A stretch of DNA of 64,000 bases from JAVVSK01 sp036654235 (GCA_036654235.1 JAVVSK010000007.1:37394-101393); one strand, 5' to 3'; counted from the first letter of the stretch, positions 33,306-42,892 are shown. Notes: generated by a model from the letters alone, not told the origin. Program-made: numbers and translations.

Positions 33306-34544
33306 ATGGATGATAAAAGTAAAAAAAGCAATACGAGGATATATGCTCCGACGAATCCGAACATGAATAAAAACGCAAAAGGCGAACATGTTCAGGATTC
33401 TTCGCTGTACTCGAAAAACGGGCGCAATTTAAAAAATGCGCGTACTGCCGCGCAATATGCTCTTGTTGCGCAAAAGGCGGGCATTAAAACCGAAAAACCG
33501 CGCGAATCATTATCCGTAAATACGATCTATCAGGGCCCTGCCAACCGTCAAAGGTCAAATAAAAAGCAAAACGGCGCGGAAAGTATTAAAAGCGGCGTCC
33601 CAAAGCAGCAGGGGATTTATTTAAAAGAGGCGAAACCTAATCAAGGGAAAAAGCCTCAGAATGCACAAACGAAGCCAATAAGTCATCCGAATCGAACAAA
33701 AAAAGTTTTGAAAGCGAGCGGAAATTCTAAAATAACGCTCATGGATACTACGGAAATTAGACTTAAAAAGCAAAAACTACGTAAAAGGCGATTAAAAGTA
33801 TTTGCAATTGTTTTTGGAACGCTTTTAATATCGGGCGTGCTCATCTTTTTAGCGGCCGTAGCGCTTGAACTTAAAACGATAAGGGTGAATAATGGGACAA
33901 GCCACGAAGATGCTTATATAATAGGACTTTCAAAGATAAACGACGGCGAAAACCTACTATTAATAAATACTGATGAAGTAAAGGCCGCGATATCAGCCGA
34001 CCCGATTTTACGAGTGACCGATATTAAAAAAATATTTCCCAACTCAATACTTATATCGGTTGAGGAGCGAAATCTCGTTGCTGTTATAGAAAATGGAGGG
34101 CATAAGGTCGGAATAGATATAGATGGAAACGTTCTTTTTATCGATAAAGGCAGTGATACAGAAGAAAGTCTAAAGGTATATGGTCTTGAAGCGGAGCCAT
34201 ATTTCATAGGTAAAAACATATTTGATAAAAACAATTTCACCAAAAACGCATTGTTTTTGACGCTTTCCGCCATAATAGAAGATGAGAGGGGACTTATCGT
34301 AAAGAGCATCGATATTTCAAACCCACTTAATATAAAGATAGAACTTTCGTCGTCGCTATGCGTATTTTTAGGAGAAACGACAAAACTCGATGAAAAACTA
34401 TTATTGGCTTTAAATATAGAAAAAAAGCTAGTAGCCGAAGGCATGGTTTTAGGAATTCTTGATTTAAACATACCGGAGAAGCCGATATATTCGCCGGACA
34501 AATCGGAGCTTACGCCGAAGCCCGCGGCAACTCCCTCGCCCTAA
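33306..34544 (+). CDS. ftsQ: Cell division protein FtsQ/DivIB with long basic cytoplasmic tail
   Basis: The 412-residue product has an unusually long, Lys/Gln/Asn-rich cytoplasmic N-terminus (about 1-160), one membrane helix (about 168-190), and a POTRA-type domain (about 193-262: LKTIRVNNGTSHEDAYIIGL, DPILRVTDIKKIFPNSILISVEER in pieces) followed by the FtsQ beta domain. It ends with a Pro/Ala/Thr tail. It belongs to the divisome core with FtsL and DivIC. The cytoplasmic tail is several times the usual length and low in complexity. Confidence 0.9.
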   Translation: MDDKSKKSNTRIYAPTNPNMNKNAKGEHVQDSSLYSKNGRNLKNARTAAQYALVAQKAGIKTEKPRESLSVNTIYQGPANRQRSNKKQNGAESIKSGVPKQQGIYLKEAKPNQGKKPQNAQTKPISHPNRTKKVLKASGNSKITLMDTTEIRLKKQKLRKRRLKVFAIVFGTLLISGVLIFLAAVALELKTIRVNNGTSHEDAYIIGLSKINDGENLLLINTDEVKAAISADPILRVTDIKKIFPNSILISVEERNLVAVIENGGHKVGIDIDGNVLFIDKGSDTEESLKVYGLEAEPYFIGKNIFDKNNFTKNALFLTLSAIIEDERGLIVKSIDISNPLNIKIELSSSLCVFLGETTKLDEKLLLALNIEKKLVAEGMVLGILDLNIPEKPIYSPDKSELTPKPAATPSP

Positions 34545-34671
34545 GCGGGGAGAGGGGAAACGCCGACTCCGTCTTCTGCTAAGTTAAAAGCACCGACAGA
34601 AAGTCCAAAACGTCCTAAATTTTTTGTTGGTATTTGACGATCAATATATGAGCGCCAAAGTATAAACGTAA
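34545..34671 (+). other. Spacer between ftsQ and the ftsA promoter
   Basis: This is the upstream part of the 202-base ftsQ-ftsA gap, non-coding in all frames. It contains no clear terminator. The ftsA-ftsZ promoter follows at 34672-34700. Confidence 0.5.
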
Positions 34672-34700
34672 TTGCGGAAAGTAAAAAATCATGCTATTAT
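34672..34700 (+). promoter_or_regulatory. Sigma-A promoter of ftsA-ftsZ
   Basis: TTGCGG (34672-34677), 17-base spacer, TATTAT (34695-34700), about 46 bases before the ftsA ATG. It would allow ftsA and ftsZ to be expressed apart from the upstream cluster. Confidence 0.6.
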
Positions 34701-34746
34701 TAACAAATGTGAGACATTGTACCTATTTTGGTGAACGGAGGCAATA

Positions 34747-35934
34747 ATGGCGCTTGGCTTTTCGATTTTGGATATCGGAAGCGCTAAAGTGGTATGCTTA
34801 ATTTGCAGCAAAGCGGGAAAGAACCGCTTTGTAGTCAATGGCGCCGGGGTTACCGAATATAAAGGTTTTAGACTTTCAAAGTTCTTAGATTCGGAAACTT
34901 TAAAGAAGGCGACGGAGGATGCAATAATAAAAGCTGAGGATGCTGCTAAACGCTCGGTAGTCGGTATTTTTGTTTCTGTCCCTGCCTCATTTTCAAGGAT
35001 CGTTTTAAAAAAAGGCGTTTTAAGCTTTGCAAATTCTCACAAGGTAACTTATTCGGATATAGATAAGTTGATAGAAGCATCTATGCCCGAAGAAGATATT
35101 GATGGTTACACTCTTATGCATAGCTCTCCCGTTTCTTATATTGCGGACGGGGTTGAAGGGAGAGTTTTACCCGAAGGGAAAGGGACGTCTGAACTCGCTT
35201 CTGTAGTTGCCCATGGATACGTCGAAGATGAATTTAAACGCACTGTGTGCGAAATACTAAAGGATATGCAAATTCGTGCAGACCTTTATATAGATTCTGA
35301 TCTTGCTTTAGCTTCGTTTTTGATAGATGCTGATAACTGTGAAAATGGCGCTATAATGATCGATGTTGGATATTTTACTACGGATGTATGCTATATATTG
35401 AATGCAGCTATTGTCGCCCGAAAAACAATAGAGGTGGGCGGTATGCATATAGCAAACGACCTTGCTTATGGGCTTGAGCTTCCTCTTGACGTTGCCGAGG
35501 GTATAAAGCGCAGATTCGTATTTGCTCTCGACTATGATAATAGCGTTGCAACTATAAAAATTAAAGACGCAGGGATAGTCCTTGTTGAGGATGAAGCGGT
35601 AGCATTGATAATTGAGGCGCGAACCGAGGAGCTTATCAACCTAATAATGGAAACGATCGATAGCTTTAACGTCGATTTGCATAGTAAGCCGATTTATTTG
35701 ACAGGAGGGGGCATTGCTCTAATGAGGGGCACTAAGGAATACATGTCATCTATTATGGGAGTTCCAATAATAGACGATATGCCGAAAACGCCTATAATGA
35801 ATTCACAAAACTATGCTTCGGCCTTTGCCGCGGCGAATTTTTTGGTTGAAAAGGACAACCTTTCGGTTGTTATGACGAGTGAACGCGACCACAATTCGCT
35901 CGGTCGCAGGATAAAGGATTTTTTCAGTAAGTGA
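34747..35934 (+). CDS. ftsA: Cell division protein FtsA-like ATPase
   Basis: This 395-residue actin-fold protein tethers FtsZ to the membrane. It begins with the phosphate-1 loop ILDIGSAKVVCLI, has an SHS2-like inserted subdomain (about 85-170), and later has IDVGYFTTDVCYI and LTGGGIALMRG. The C-terminus, GRRIKDFFSK, resembles the amphipathic membrane-targeting helix of FtsA. It is more divergent than most FtsA proteins, but the position directly before ftsZ supports the call. Ribosome site CGGAGG. Confidence 0.88.
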   Translation: MALGFSILDIGSAKVVCLICSKAGKNRFVVNGAGVTEYKGFRLSKFLDSETLKKATEDAIIKAEDAAKRSVVGIFVSVPASFSRIVLKKGVLSFANSHKVTYSDIDKLIEASMPEEDIDGYTLMHSSPVSYIADGVEGRVLPEGKGTSELASVVAHGYVEDEFKRTVCEILKDMQIRADLYIDSDLALASFLIDADNCENGAIMIDVGYFTTDVCYILNAAIVARKTIEVGGMHIANDLAYGLELPLDVAEGIKRRFVFALDYDNSVATIKIKDAGIVLVEDEAVALIIEARTEELINLIMETIDSFNVDLHSKPIYLTGGGIALMRGTKEYMSSIMGVPIIDDMPKTPIMNSQNYASAFAAANFLVEKDNLSVVMTSERDHNSLGRRIKDFFSK

Positions 35935-35945
35935 GGGAGAGAGAA

Positions 35946-37142
35946 ATGTTTGAATTAGACACTGATATGACGGCTGGCAATCCGGCGCGTTTAAAGGTTG
36001 TCGGGATAGGAGGCGCGGGGAATAACGCCGTAAACCGCATGGTTCAATATGGGCTTCGCGGTATTGAGTTTATCGCTATAAATACGGATAAACAAGCGCT
36101 TTCGATTTCTCGTGCCAATCATAAAATAGTGATTGGCGAAAAGGTGACGAAGGGATTGGGCGCTGGTGCTGATCCTGAGATAGGGAAAAAGGCGGCTGAG
36201 GAATCGCGCGATTCTATCTTAGAAGCATTAAAGGGATCTGATCTCGTTTTTATAACCGCCGGAATGGGTGGGGGAACGGGAACGGGCGCGGCTCCCGTCG
36301 TTGCAGAATGTGCGCATGAGCTTGGAATACTTACGATAGGCGTTGTAACGAAGCCGTTCGCTTTCGAAGGCGCGGTTAGGATGCATAACGCTGATCAGGG
36401 TATCGCGAATTTAAGACCGGCGGTCGATACGCTGATAACGATACCGAACGAAAGACTTCTAAGCGTCGTCGGAAATGTTACTTTAAACGAAGCCTTTAGG
36501 GTTGCGGACGATGTTTTAAGACAGGGTATTCAGGGTATAAGCGACTTAATTTCAAAGCCGGGATTAGTAAACTTAGACTTTGCCGACGTAAGAACGATAA
36601 TGCAACAGCGCGGGATGGCGCATATGGGCATAGGTATCGCTTCGGGAGACAGGCGCGCGGCGGAGGCGGCGCGGCAGGCTATTGCGAGTCCATTACTTGA
36701 GACGACGATAAACGGCGCGCGCGGCTTACTCCTAAATATAACCGGGGGAAGCGATATGGGAATAGTAGAGGTTACCGAGGCGGCATCATTGATAACGGAA
36801 AATGCCGATCCAAATGCGAATATAATATTTGGCAGCGGTGTAGACGAGGAACTCGGAGACAGCGTTCGGATAACCGTAATCGCTACTGGATTTGATGTTC
36901 AGCCGAGTGACGCGCGGACGATAGGCGAAATGAAATGGGGTGCGGAGTTTTCGCATAATAAGGACAACGAAACGCCAGAAAAGCCACGGCTGAAACAGCA
37001 AGAAATTCCGATAGCGACAACAGAAAAGGTGCAAGGTGCGGTGTATCGCGACGGAAAGACAATGAATCAGCCAAAGATGGGGCAAACACCGCCAAAGGAA
37101 GGTCTTGATCTTCCGGCGTTTTTACGCAACAAGAAAAAATAA
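35946..37142 (+). CDS. ftsZ: Cell division protein FtsZ
   Basis: This 398-residue tubulin-like GTPase forms the division ring. It has VGIGGAGNNAVNRM, the tubulin signature GGGTGTGA, the synergy-loop region DFADVRTIMQQRGMAHMGIG in pieces, a variable linker rich in Lys/Gln/Pro, and the C-terminal partner-binding peptide GLDLPAFLRNKKK. A GTG 15 bases upstream is open in frame, but the ATG at 35946 is properly spaced from GTGAGGGAGAG and is used. Confidence 0.98.
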   Translation: MFELDTDMTAGNPARLKVVGIGGAGNNAVNRMVQYGLRGIEFIAINTDKQALSISRANHKIVIGEKVTKGLGAGADPEIGKKAAEESRDSILEALKGSDLVFITAGMGGGTGTGAAPVVAECAHELGILTIGVVTKPFAFEGAVRMHNADQGIANLRPAVDTLITIPNERLLSVVGNVTLNEAFRVADDVLRQGIQGISDLISKPGLVNLDFADVRTIMQQRGMAHMGIGIASGDRRAAEAARQAIASPLLETTINGARGLLLNITGGSDMGIVEVTEAASLITENADPNANIIFGSGVDEELGDSVRITVIATGFDVQPSDARTIGEMKWGAEFSHNKDNETPEKPRLKQQEIPIATTEKVQGAVYRDGKTMNQPKMGQTPPKEGLDLPAFLRNKKK

Positions 37143-37203
37143 CCAATCCTAACTTTAAAGTTTAATTTTCCGGGGTTAAAAGATATACAAAAGGAGAGAT
37201 ATA

Positions 37204-37905
37204 ATGATTTGTAAGAACTGCGGAGAGAAACAAAGCTCCGTGGCGTTGTTCTGTGGCGTATGCGGAGCGCGCCTTGCTCCTTCCGATGAGGGCGCGGCTA
37301 TAAAAGCCGCGCCGCCAGAGGTCAATAATATTGATTTTCGAAATGCCGTTTTGGAAGAGGATTTAGTGGGTTCGAAAGAAAACCTTGACAGAGTTGACAA
37401 TGAAAAATCGGATAAAGAAAATGAAACTCTACCGGAATCGAAAATTTTGGAAAACGCAAAGCCGGAACCGTCCGAAAATCAAAATATAGATGCAATGAGA
37501 CTTGCATCTATGAAAGCGCCTATTAATAATAATACCGACGGACAATCAATAAATAGTGCTATGCCGAATTTTTCAATGAAAGAAAGAGAAGACCCGTCTA
37601 TTGAAGGTAATGCGCCGGATGAGGCATACGCTTATTGTAAAATACCGAATGTTCAAAAAACAGCGCCCATGACTATGGGACAATATCTTTCCTCGCTTCT
37701 CATAATGTTTATTCCTGTCGTTGGTTTTATTTTTTCTTTTATTTGGGCTTGTTCCGCTAAAAACGATAATCGCTGTAATCTGGCGCGTGCCATTTTGGTA
37801 TTGAAAGTAATATTCTATATTTTTGCGATAATTATTGCTTTAGGGTTTATGTTTTGGCTAAAACTTTATATAGCAACGAATGGAAACTTACCTTTCGCGC
37901 ATTAA
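37204..37905 (+). CDS. Zinc-ribbon membrane protein
   Basis: The 233-residue product starts with a two-CxxC zinc ribbon (Cys3, Cys6, Cys17, Cys20), has a long polar acidic linker (about 25-150, rich in Glu, Asn and Lys), and ends in two hydrophobic helices (about 160-190 and 197-225). This N-terminal zinc ribbon plus membrane-tail layout is common in Firmicutes and has no defined function. It lies 61 bases after ftsZ with its own ribosome site AAAAGGAGAG, so co-transcription with ftsZ is possible. Confidence 0.75.
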   Translation: MICKNCGEKQSSVALFCGVCGARLAPSDEGAAIKAAPPEVNNIDFRNAVLEEDLVGSKENLDRVDNEKSDKENETLPESKILENAKPEPSENQNIDAMRLASMKAPINNNTDGQSINSAMPNFSMKEREDPSIEGNAPDEAYAYCKIPNVQKTAPMTMGQYLSSLLIMFIPVVGFIFSFIWACSAKNDNRCNLARAILVLKVIFYIFAIIIALGFMFWLKLYIATNGNLPFAH

Positions 37906-38482
37906 AGTATTTTTGACGATTTATAAAATTCAGAGCGGCGCTCTGTGTTCTAAAAAATCGATAATGGAATTTGCAAATAGAAAAGTACGGCGTAAACTGC
38001 CTTAATAATAAAAAACGCCACAATAATAATGTTTCAAAATAAAAATAATGATGTCTGTAAAAATAAAAAAATACCGCCCTGTTGACCAATAAAGTTAGCA
38101 GGGCGGTACGCTTGTATAGAGCATTAGGATATCTGATTGTGAATTTTGCATTTATATCATAATCAATAGCATTGGTATAAATATTGGTTTCAAAATTACC
38201 GAATACTTTTTAATATAATATATCATGTAAAGATCAATAAACCGCGGGAAGCATTTATTTGGTTAGGCAAACATTTTCATTTTCGTAGCGCATTTTAATG
38301 CGCCATGCATCATATATGATTTTAACAATGAAGATGAGATGTTCCGCGACACTGCTGCGAAGCGATATATAGTCTCGATATTCCTTCAGCCTCTTATTAA
38401 GGTAAGCAATAATCGCAATTAGCTATCATCAGTTCTTAGTTCTTCGGTCTTAATTTTTAGCCTTTATCATTTATAAGCGGTT
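37906..38482. other. Long intergenic interval with terminator and a short coding-like remnant
   Basis: A 577-base gap between convergent genes. It holds the malQ-side terminator (38060-38108). On the minus strand, 38422-38255 is an open frame of 55 codons with protein-like content (LNKRLKEYRDYISLRSSVAEHL, then IVKIIYDAWRIKMRYENENV) but no usable start codon or ribosome site near its beginning, so it is probably a gene remnant. Nothing else is recognised. Confidence 0.45.
38060..38108 (-). terminator. Rho-independent terminator downstream of malQ
   Basis: A 10-pair perfect stem TACCGCCCTG (38072-38081 with 38099-38108) with a 17-base loop is followed on the minus strand by TTTTTTATTTTTACAG. 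It lies about 375 bases after the malQ stop. Confidence 0.75.
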
Positions 38483-39967
38483 TTATTTCAGACCGCGACC
38501 GTACAGCCTTACCATTCCGGCAATATTATAAGCAAGTCGATCGGTAAGAGCGTTGCTTTTCAAACGCCAAACCCAATTCCCCGAGGTCGTTCCCGGTGTA
38601 TTCATTCGTGCATCACGCCCTAAGCCGAGAAGATCCTGCATTTGAGCGATAAATAAATATGCGACCGATGCCATTCCACCACGCAAAATCCCGTTCAGAT
38701 AGCCCTCAGACTCGTTTAGACCGAAGTATCGCGACATATACACCATATTTGATCCGTCAAGTTCGGTCAGCCAACCGGAAAGAGTATTATTATCGTGCGT
38801 CCCCGTATAACAAACACAATTTTCCGTATAGTTATGCGGAAGATAGTCGCTGGGCGGTTCATAATCAAAGGCAAACTCAAGAACCTTCATTCCAGGAAAA
38901 CCCGAAAATCGCAGCATATCTCGGACTTCGTCGGTTAAAAGTCCAAGATCTTCGGCGATTATTTCAAAACCGGAAAATTCATTTTTGAGCATATCAATAA
39001 AATCGCGGCAGGGTCCCTTTTCCCATGAACCATGTTCCGCCGTTTCGTCACCATAGGGAATTGCAAAATAACTTTCAAAGCCGCGAAAATGATCAATACG
39101 GACGGCATCAAAGAGCCTTTGAGACTGACTCATTCGATTCTTCCACCATGAAAAACCGTTCTCTCGCATTTTATTCCAATTATATATTGGATTACCCCAA
39201 AGCTGACCGGTGGGAGAAAAATAATCGGGCGGAACTCCGGCAACTACGATCGGGCTTTTGTTTTGATCCAAAAGAAATTCAGAGGGGTTTGCCCAAACAT
39301 CGGCAGAGTCGAGTGCAACATAAATAGGCATATCGCCTAAAAGACGAATTCCCTTTTCTTTCAGATATTCCTTAAATACCCCCCATTGCTCAAAAAAGAG
39401 ATACTGAAGAAATTTTACGAATATTATTTCCCGGGAAAACTCATTCCGTGCATATGCGAGTGCATCAGGTTCGCGATTTTTATAAGGCGTATCCCATTCT
39501 AAGAATGACTTATTGGAAAAATGGCGTTTTATAGCCATGAAAAGCGAATAATCGTCGAGCCAGAAGTCGTTTTCGGCGGCAAATTGTTCGACTTTTTTTA
39601 ATAAATCATCGTCCGCGCGCGAAAAAGCAATTCTAAAAAGAATATCACGACCGCGACGAACGGATTCAAAGTTCACTTTTTCATTATTTGTACCAAAGCA
39701 TATGTTATCAATTTCCGCCTGACGCAAGAGACCCACTTTTACGAGAGCGTCTAAGTCTAAAAAAATCGTATCACCGGCGAAAGCCGAAAAACATTGATAC
39801 GGCGAATCTGAAAATCCGGCGGGCGTTATAGGTAGAATCTGCCAATATGAAACGTCGGCTTTACTTAAAAAATCAGCGAACTCAAAAGCTTCTCGCCCTA
39901 GAGAACCACAGCCAAAGCGCGAGGGTAGAGACGTTATGTGTAATAAAATTCCAAAACTTCTTTTCAT
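38483..39967 (-). CDS. malQ: 4-alpha-glucanotransferase (amylomaltase)
   Basis: This 494-residue GH77 enzyme disproportionates maltodextrins by transferring alpha-1,4-glucan segments in the cytoplasm. Its start MKRSFGILLHITSLPSRFGCG and YWQILPITPAGFSDSPYQ are family landmarks. The nucleophile Asp is in DAVRIDHFRG, the acid/base Glu in IIAEDLG and the third Asp in YTGTHDNNT. It follows the sugar-binding lipoprotein gene by five bases, so the two share a transcript and suggest import and use of malto-oligosaccharides, though no permease genes are nearby. Confidence 0.96.
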   Translation of the reverse strand: MKRSFGILLHITSLPSRFGCGSLGREAFEFADFLSKADVSYWQILPITPAGFSDSPYQCFSAFAGDTIFLDLDALVKVGLLRQAEIDNICFGTNNEKVNFESVRRGRDILFRIAFSRADDDLLKKVEQFAAENDFWLDDYSLFMAIKRHFSNKSFLEWDTPYKNREPDALAYARNEFSREIIFVKFLQYLFFEQWGVFKEYLKEKGIRLLGDMPIYVALDSADVWANPSEFLLDQNKSPIVVAGVPPDYFSPTGQLWGNPIYNWNKMRENGFSWWKNRMSQSQRLFDAVRIDHFRGFESYFAIPYGDETAEHGSWEKGPCRDFIDMLKNEFSGFEIIAEDLGLLTDEVRDMLRFSGFPGMKVLEFAFDYEPPSDYLPHNYTENCVCYTGTHDNNTLSGWLTELDGSNMVYMSRYFGLNESEGYLNGILRGGMASVAYLFIAQMQDLLGLGRDARMNTPGTTSGNWVWRLKSNALTDRLAYNIAGMVRLYGRGLK

Positions 39968-39972
39968 AATAA

Positions 39973-41328
39973 TTAATTTGTGGTGACGGCGGTCGGAGCG
40001 GTCTTAGAATTAAATTCAGCATTAACCTTTTCGACAACCTCATCCCATGTCAATCTTCCATTTGTGTATAAAACCAACGCTTTCCCAAATGCCGCTTTAA
40101 AGTCCTCGGACGGAATAAGGGAATAAACCTCTTTTATGCTCTTAAAGTCACTCAAGTTTATATAGCGAATAATTTCGCTCGAAAGCGGATTATCGAGAGG
40201 TTTCGGAATAATTTCCGGTTTAGGTGATGTTATAAACGGAGGTGTAATGCGTAAATTTTTAGTCGCATAGCTTAGACCGTTTTGGTCGGTAAAGAGCCAT
40301 TCCATAAATTTTAAAGATGCCTCCTTATCGGCGTTTTTAACCTTATCATTTACACAAAACGCCTGTTTTACGCTGATACATAGTCCGCGAGATGATTCAT
40401 CATTCATCCCCATATAAATAGGAATAAATTTTATATCGTCCGAGTTGACCGTATTTCCCGTAATGTCAAGAATCCTTGATATACTAAAATCGCCGTTTTG
40501 TACCATTGCGCATTTTCCGAGGGCGAACTCAGCCATCGCGTTACTTATCGTTTTTCTTGAAAGCTGATTCTTAGGGGTAACCGAATTATCGGTATATAAA
40601 TCAAATATGCTTTTATAGTTATCCTTATACTTGAATTCAAAATCCGGATACGTGTCGCGGGGAGCGGCATTGTCGATTTGATTTTGAAATTCATAGTAAA
40701 GAGGAATGTTGAAAAGTTGAGTGGTCAGAATCCATTGGCTTCCGGGAGAGAGAGGAGTAGAGGAAAAAACGCCATCTATTCCTATGAGCGCTTTATTTGC
40801 AGTCATGTCCTCGACAACGTTCTTTAGTGTATCGAAGTTTTTTATTTTTTCAATCGAATCTATATCAGTTGTTTTCGTTGGAAGCGCAAAATACCTATCC
40901 ATTATTTTTTTATTATAAATTAAACCAAAGCCTTCTATATCTATCGGGATCGCGGAAACATTTCCGTCGGACTTAAAGGCAAAGGATTTATCGAATAGCG
41001 TTTGATAAAGTTTTGAATTTGTAAGGTCGTAACAAAAACCATAAAGGTTTTTGAGATCATAATCGCTTCTAATAAAAAACAGAGAAGGAGCCGAGTCCCC
41101 AATGAGCATATTTTTGAGAGACGATTCATAGTCTCCCGATGCAACGGTCTTAACGCTTACAGCAACGCCCGTAAGCTTTGAATATTCTTTCGCAATAGCA
41201 TTATACACTTCAGCGCTTTCTCCGCTTTCGCAAAGAATACAAACAGTACCCACGCTTATTTTCGAACAACCCAAAATGCATAGCGCTAAAGTTATGAGAG
41301 CGAACATGAGCGCCAAAATTTTTTTCAT
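39973..41328 (-). CDS. Extracellular solute (probable sugar)-binding lipoprotein
   Basis: This 451-residue lipoprotein of the family 1 solute-binding class has lipobox ILGC (Cys21). Features include ICESGESAEVYNAIAKEYSKLTGV, the MalE-like GFGLIYNKKI, and ALGKCAMVQNGDFSI. It would capture an oligosaccharide outside the cell and deliver it to an ABC permease, which is not encoded in this window. The partner malQ points to maltodextrins. A promoter with TTGACA-18-TAGAAT lies upstream. Confidence 0.88.
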   Translation of the reverse strand: MKKILALMFALITLALCILGCSKISVGTVCILCESGESAEVYNAIAKEYSKLTGVAVSVKTVASGDYESSLKNMLIGDSAPSLFFIRSDYDLKNLYGFCYDLTNSKLYQTLFDKSFAFKSDGNVSAIPIDIEGFGLIYNKKIMDRYFALPTKTTDIDSIEKIKNFDTLKNVVEDMTANKALIGIDGVFSSTPLSPGSQWILTTQLFNIPLYYEFQNQIDNAAPRDTYPDFEFKYKDNYKSIFDLYTDNSVTPKNQLSRKTISNAMAEFALGKCAMVQNGDFSISRILDITGNTVNSDDIKFIPIYMGMNDESSRGLCISVKQAFCVNDKVKNADKEASLKFMEWLFTDQNGLSYATKNLRITPPFITSPKPEIIPKPLDNPLSSEIIRYINLSDFKSIKEVYSLIPSEDFKAAFGKALVLYTNGRLTWDEVVEKVNAEFNSKTAPTAVTTN

Positions 41329-41376
41329 ATACCAACCTCACTGATTTCTACTCACTGCCTCCCCCAACCAGTCTAT

Positions 41377-41406
41377 ATTCTAAGGGCGTATATAGTGATT
41401 TGTCAA
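41377..41406 (-). promoter_or_regulatory. Sigma-A promoter of the solute-binding protein-malQ operon
   Basis: On the minus strand TTGACA (41406-41401), an 18-base spacer and TAGAAT (41382-41377), about 50 bases before the start codon. The remaining 41407-41675 is A/T-rich and shows no other feature. Confidence 0.65.
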
Positions 41407-41675
41407 ACCGGAAGGGAAGTAAATAGCTATTGTTCACCCGAACGACACAAAAATGTTTAGTTTAAAAACCATTTTTTACCGTATAATTGCAAAAACATAG
41501 AGTCGTAAAAGAATAAAAGAAGCCCAAAAGCCACGAATAAGGTATCTGAATACCCATAAATCGCATGCTGGTTCTATTTTAACTATAATAACATTATAAA
41601 AAGACATAAAACCAGCTCAAATAATTACTATATTTTTCAATCGAAATATTTTCAAGTAAAAAGGAGATTCTTATA

Positions 41676-41704
41676 TAGACAATGCTTTTGGGGAATGATA
41701 AAAT
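41676..41704 (+). promoter_or_regulatory. Sigma-A promoter of fprA-rubredoxin
   Basis: TAGACA (41676-41681), a 17-base spacer and TAAAAT (41699-41704). The -10 element directly abuts an in-frame ATG at 41705, so translation must begin downstream, at 41729. Confidence 0.65.
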
Positions 41705-41728
41705 ATGGGAAAGGAAGTGGTTTTTAAA

Positions 41729-42892
41729 ATGATTAAAGTTGCGAAAAATATTTATGAGGTTGGCGCGGTAGATTGGAACCTAAGAAATTTTCACGGGTAT
41801 TCTACGGCGCGCGGATCATCCTATAACGCCTACCTCATAGTAGATGAAAAAGTTGCCCTTATAGATACGGTAAAGCGCCCGTTTGCGGAGACAATGCTTT
41901 CAAATATACGCGAGATAATTGATCCCGGGAAAATAGATTATATAATTTCAAACCATGTTGAACCGGACCATTCGGGCTCTCTTCCGGTTATAGCAAACGC
42001 CGCTGTAAACGCGAGGGTACTTACGTCGGACCCGAGCGGTCTTGCGGGGTTAAAAGCGTATTATGGCGCGGACTTTGAATTTTCCCCTGTAAAAAGCGGA
42101 GACTCGCTTAAATTGGGGGTACATACGCTTTCGTTCGTGCAAACGCCAATGGTACATTGGCCGGATAATATGGTTACGTATTGTCCGGAAGAGAAGCTTT
42201 TATTTTCAAACGACGCATTCGGTCAGCACTTGGCTTCGTCCAAAAAGTTTGACGATGAGAACGATTTTCCGATAATCATGGAGGAAGCTGCTAAATACTA
42301 TGCGAATATAGTATTACCATATTCAAAGCAGGTAGAGGGCATAATGAAAATTGTGCGCAGCCTCGATATTGACATAATCGCCCCGTCGCATGGCATAATA
42401 TTTAGAAGTGCCGCGGGAGCTATTCTCGATAAGTACGACTATTTTGCTTCGTCTGAATCGGAAAATAAAGCGGTTGTGGTTTACGACTCTATGTGGGGTT
42501 CAACGGAGAGCATGGCGCGTGCAATTATGAAGGGACTAATAAAAAGCGGCTTGACAGTTTCGTTGTACGATCTAAAATACAACCATATTTCGGATATAAT
42601 AACGGACGTTATGAAGGCAAAATATGTTGCCGTTGGCTCGCCTACCCTTAATAATAATATGATGCCGTCTGTAGCGGCGTTTTTAACCTATATGAAGGGT
42701 CTTGTTAAAATCAAAAAAAAGGCTTTTGCCTTCGGCTCATTCGGATGGGGCGGTCAGAGCATAGGTCTGGTTAACGAGGCGCTAATTTCATGCGGATTCG
42801 AGATAGTTCTCGACCCAATTAAACAAAAGTTTGCGCCATTGTGCGAAAATTTGGACGCTATTACCCAAAAGGTAATTTCGATAATAGATTAA
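41729..42892 (+). CDS. fprA: Flavodiiron protein (oxygen/NO reductase)
   Basis: This 387-residue A-type flavoprotein reduces oxygen to water or nitric oxide to nitrous oxide in anaerobes. The N-terminal metallo-beta-lactamase domain has the diiron motif HVEPDH (His76, Glu78, Asp80, His81) and the later ligands in MVHWPDNM and FSNDAFGQH. The C-terminal flavodoxin domain starts VVVYDSMWGSTESMARA and binds FMN. The start at 41729 follows AAAGGAAG; an ATG 24 bases earlier sits against the -10 element. Rubredoxin, its usual electron donor, follows 17 bases later. Confidence 0.96.
   Translation: MIKVAKNIYEVGAVDWNLRNFHGYSTARGSSYNAYLIVDEKVALIDTVKRPFAETMLSNIREIIDPGKIDYIISNHVEPDHSGSLPVIANAAVNARVLTSDPSGLAGLKAYYGADFEFSPVKSGDSLKLGVHTLSFVQTPMVHWPDNMVTYCPEEKLLFSNDAFGQHLASSKKFDDENDFPIIMEEAAKYYANIVLPYSKQVEGIMKIVRSLDIDIIAPSHGIIFRSAAGAILDKYDYFASSESENKAVVVYDSMWGSTESMARAIMKGLIKSGLTVSLYDLKYNHISDIITDVMKAKYVAVGSPTLNNNMMPSVAAFLTYMKGLVKIKKKAFAFGSFGWGGQSIGLVNEALISCGFEIVLDPIKQKFAPLCENLDAITQKVISIID

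Noticed and set aside
41705..41728. First ATG of the flavodiiron protein
   Set aside because: It touches the -10 hexamer, so it would not be part of a normal transcript; the later ATG has a ribosome site.
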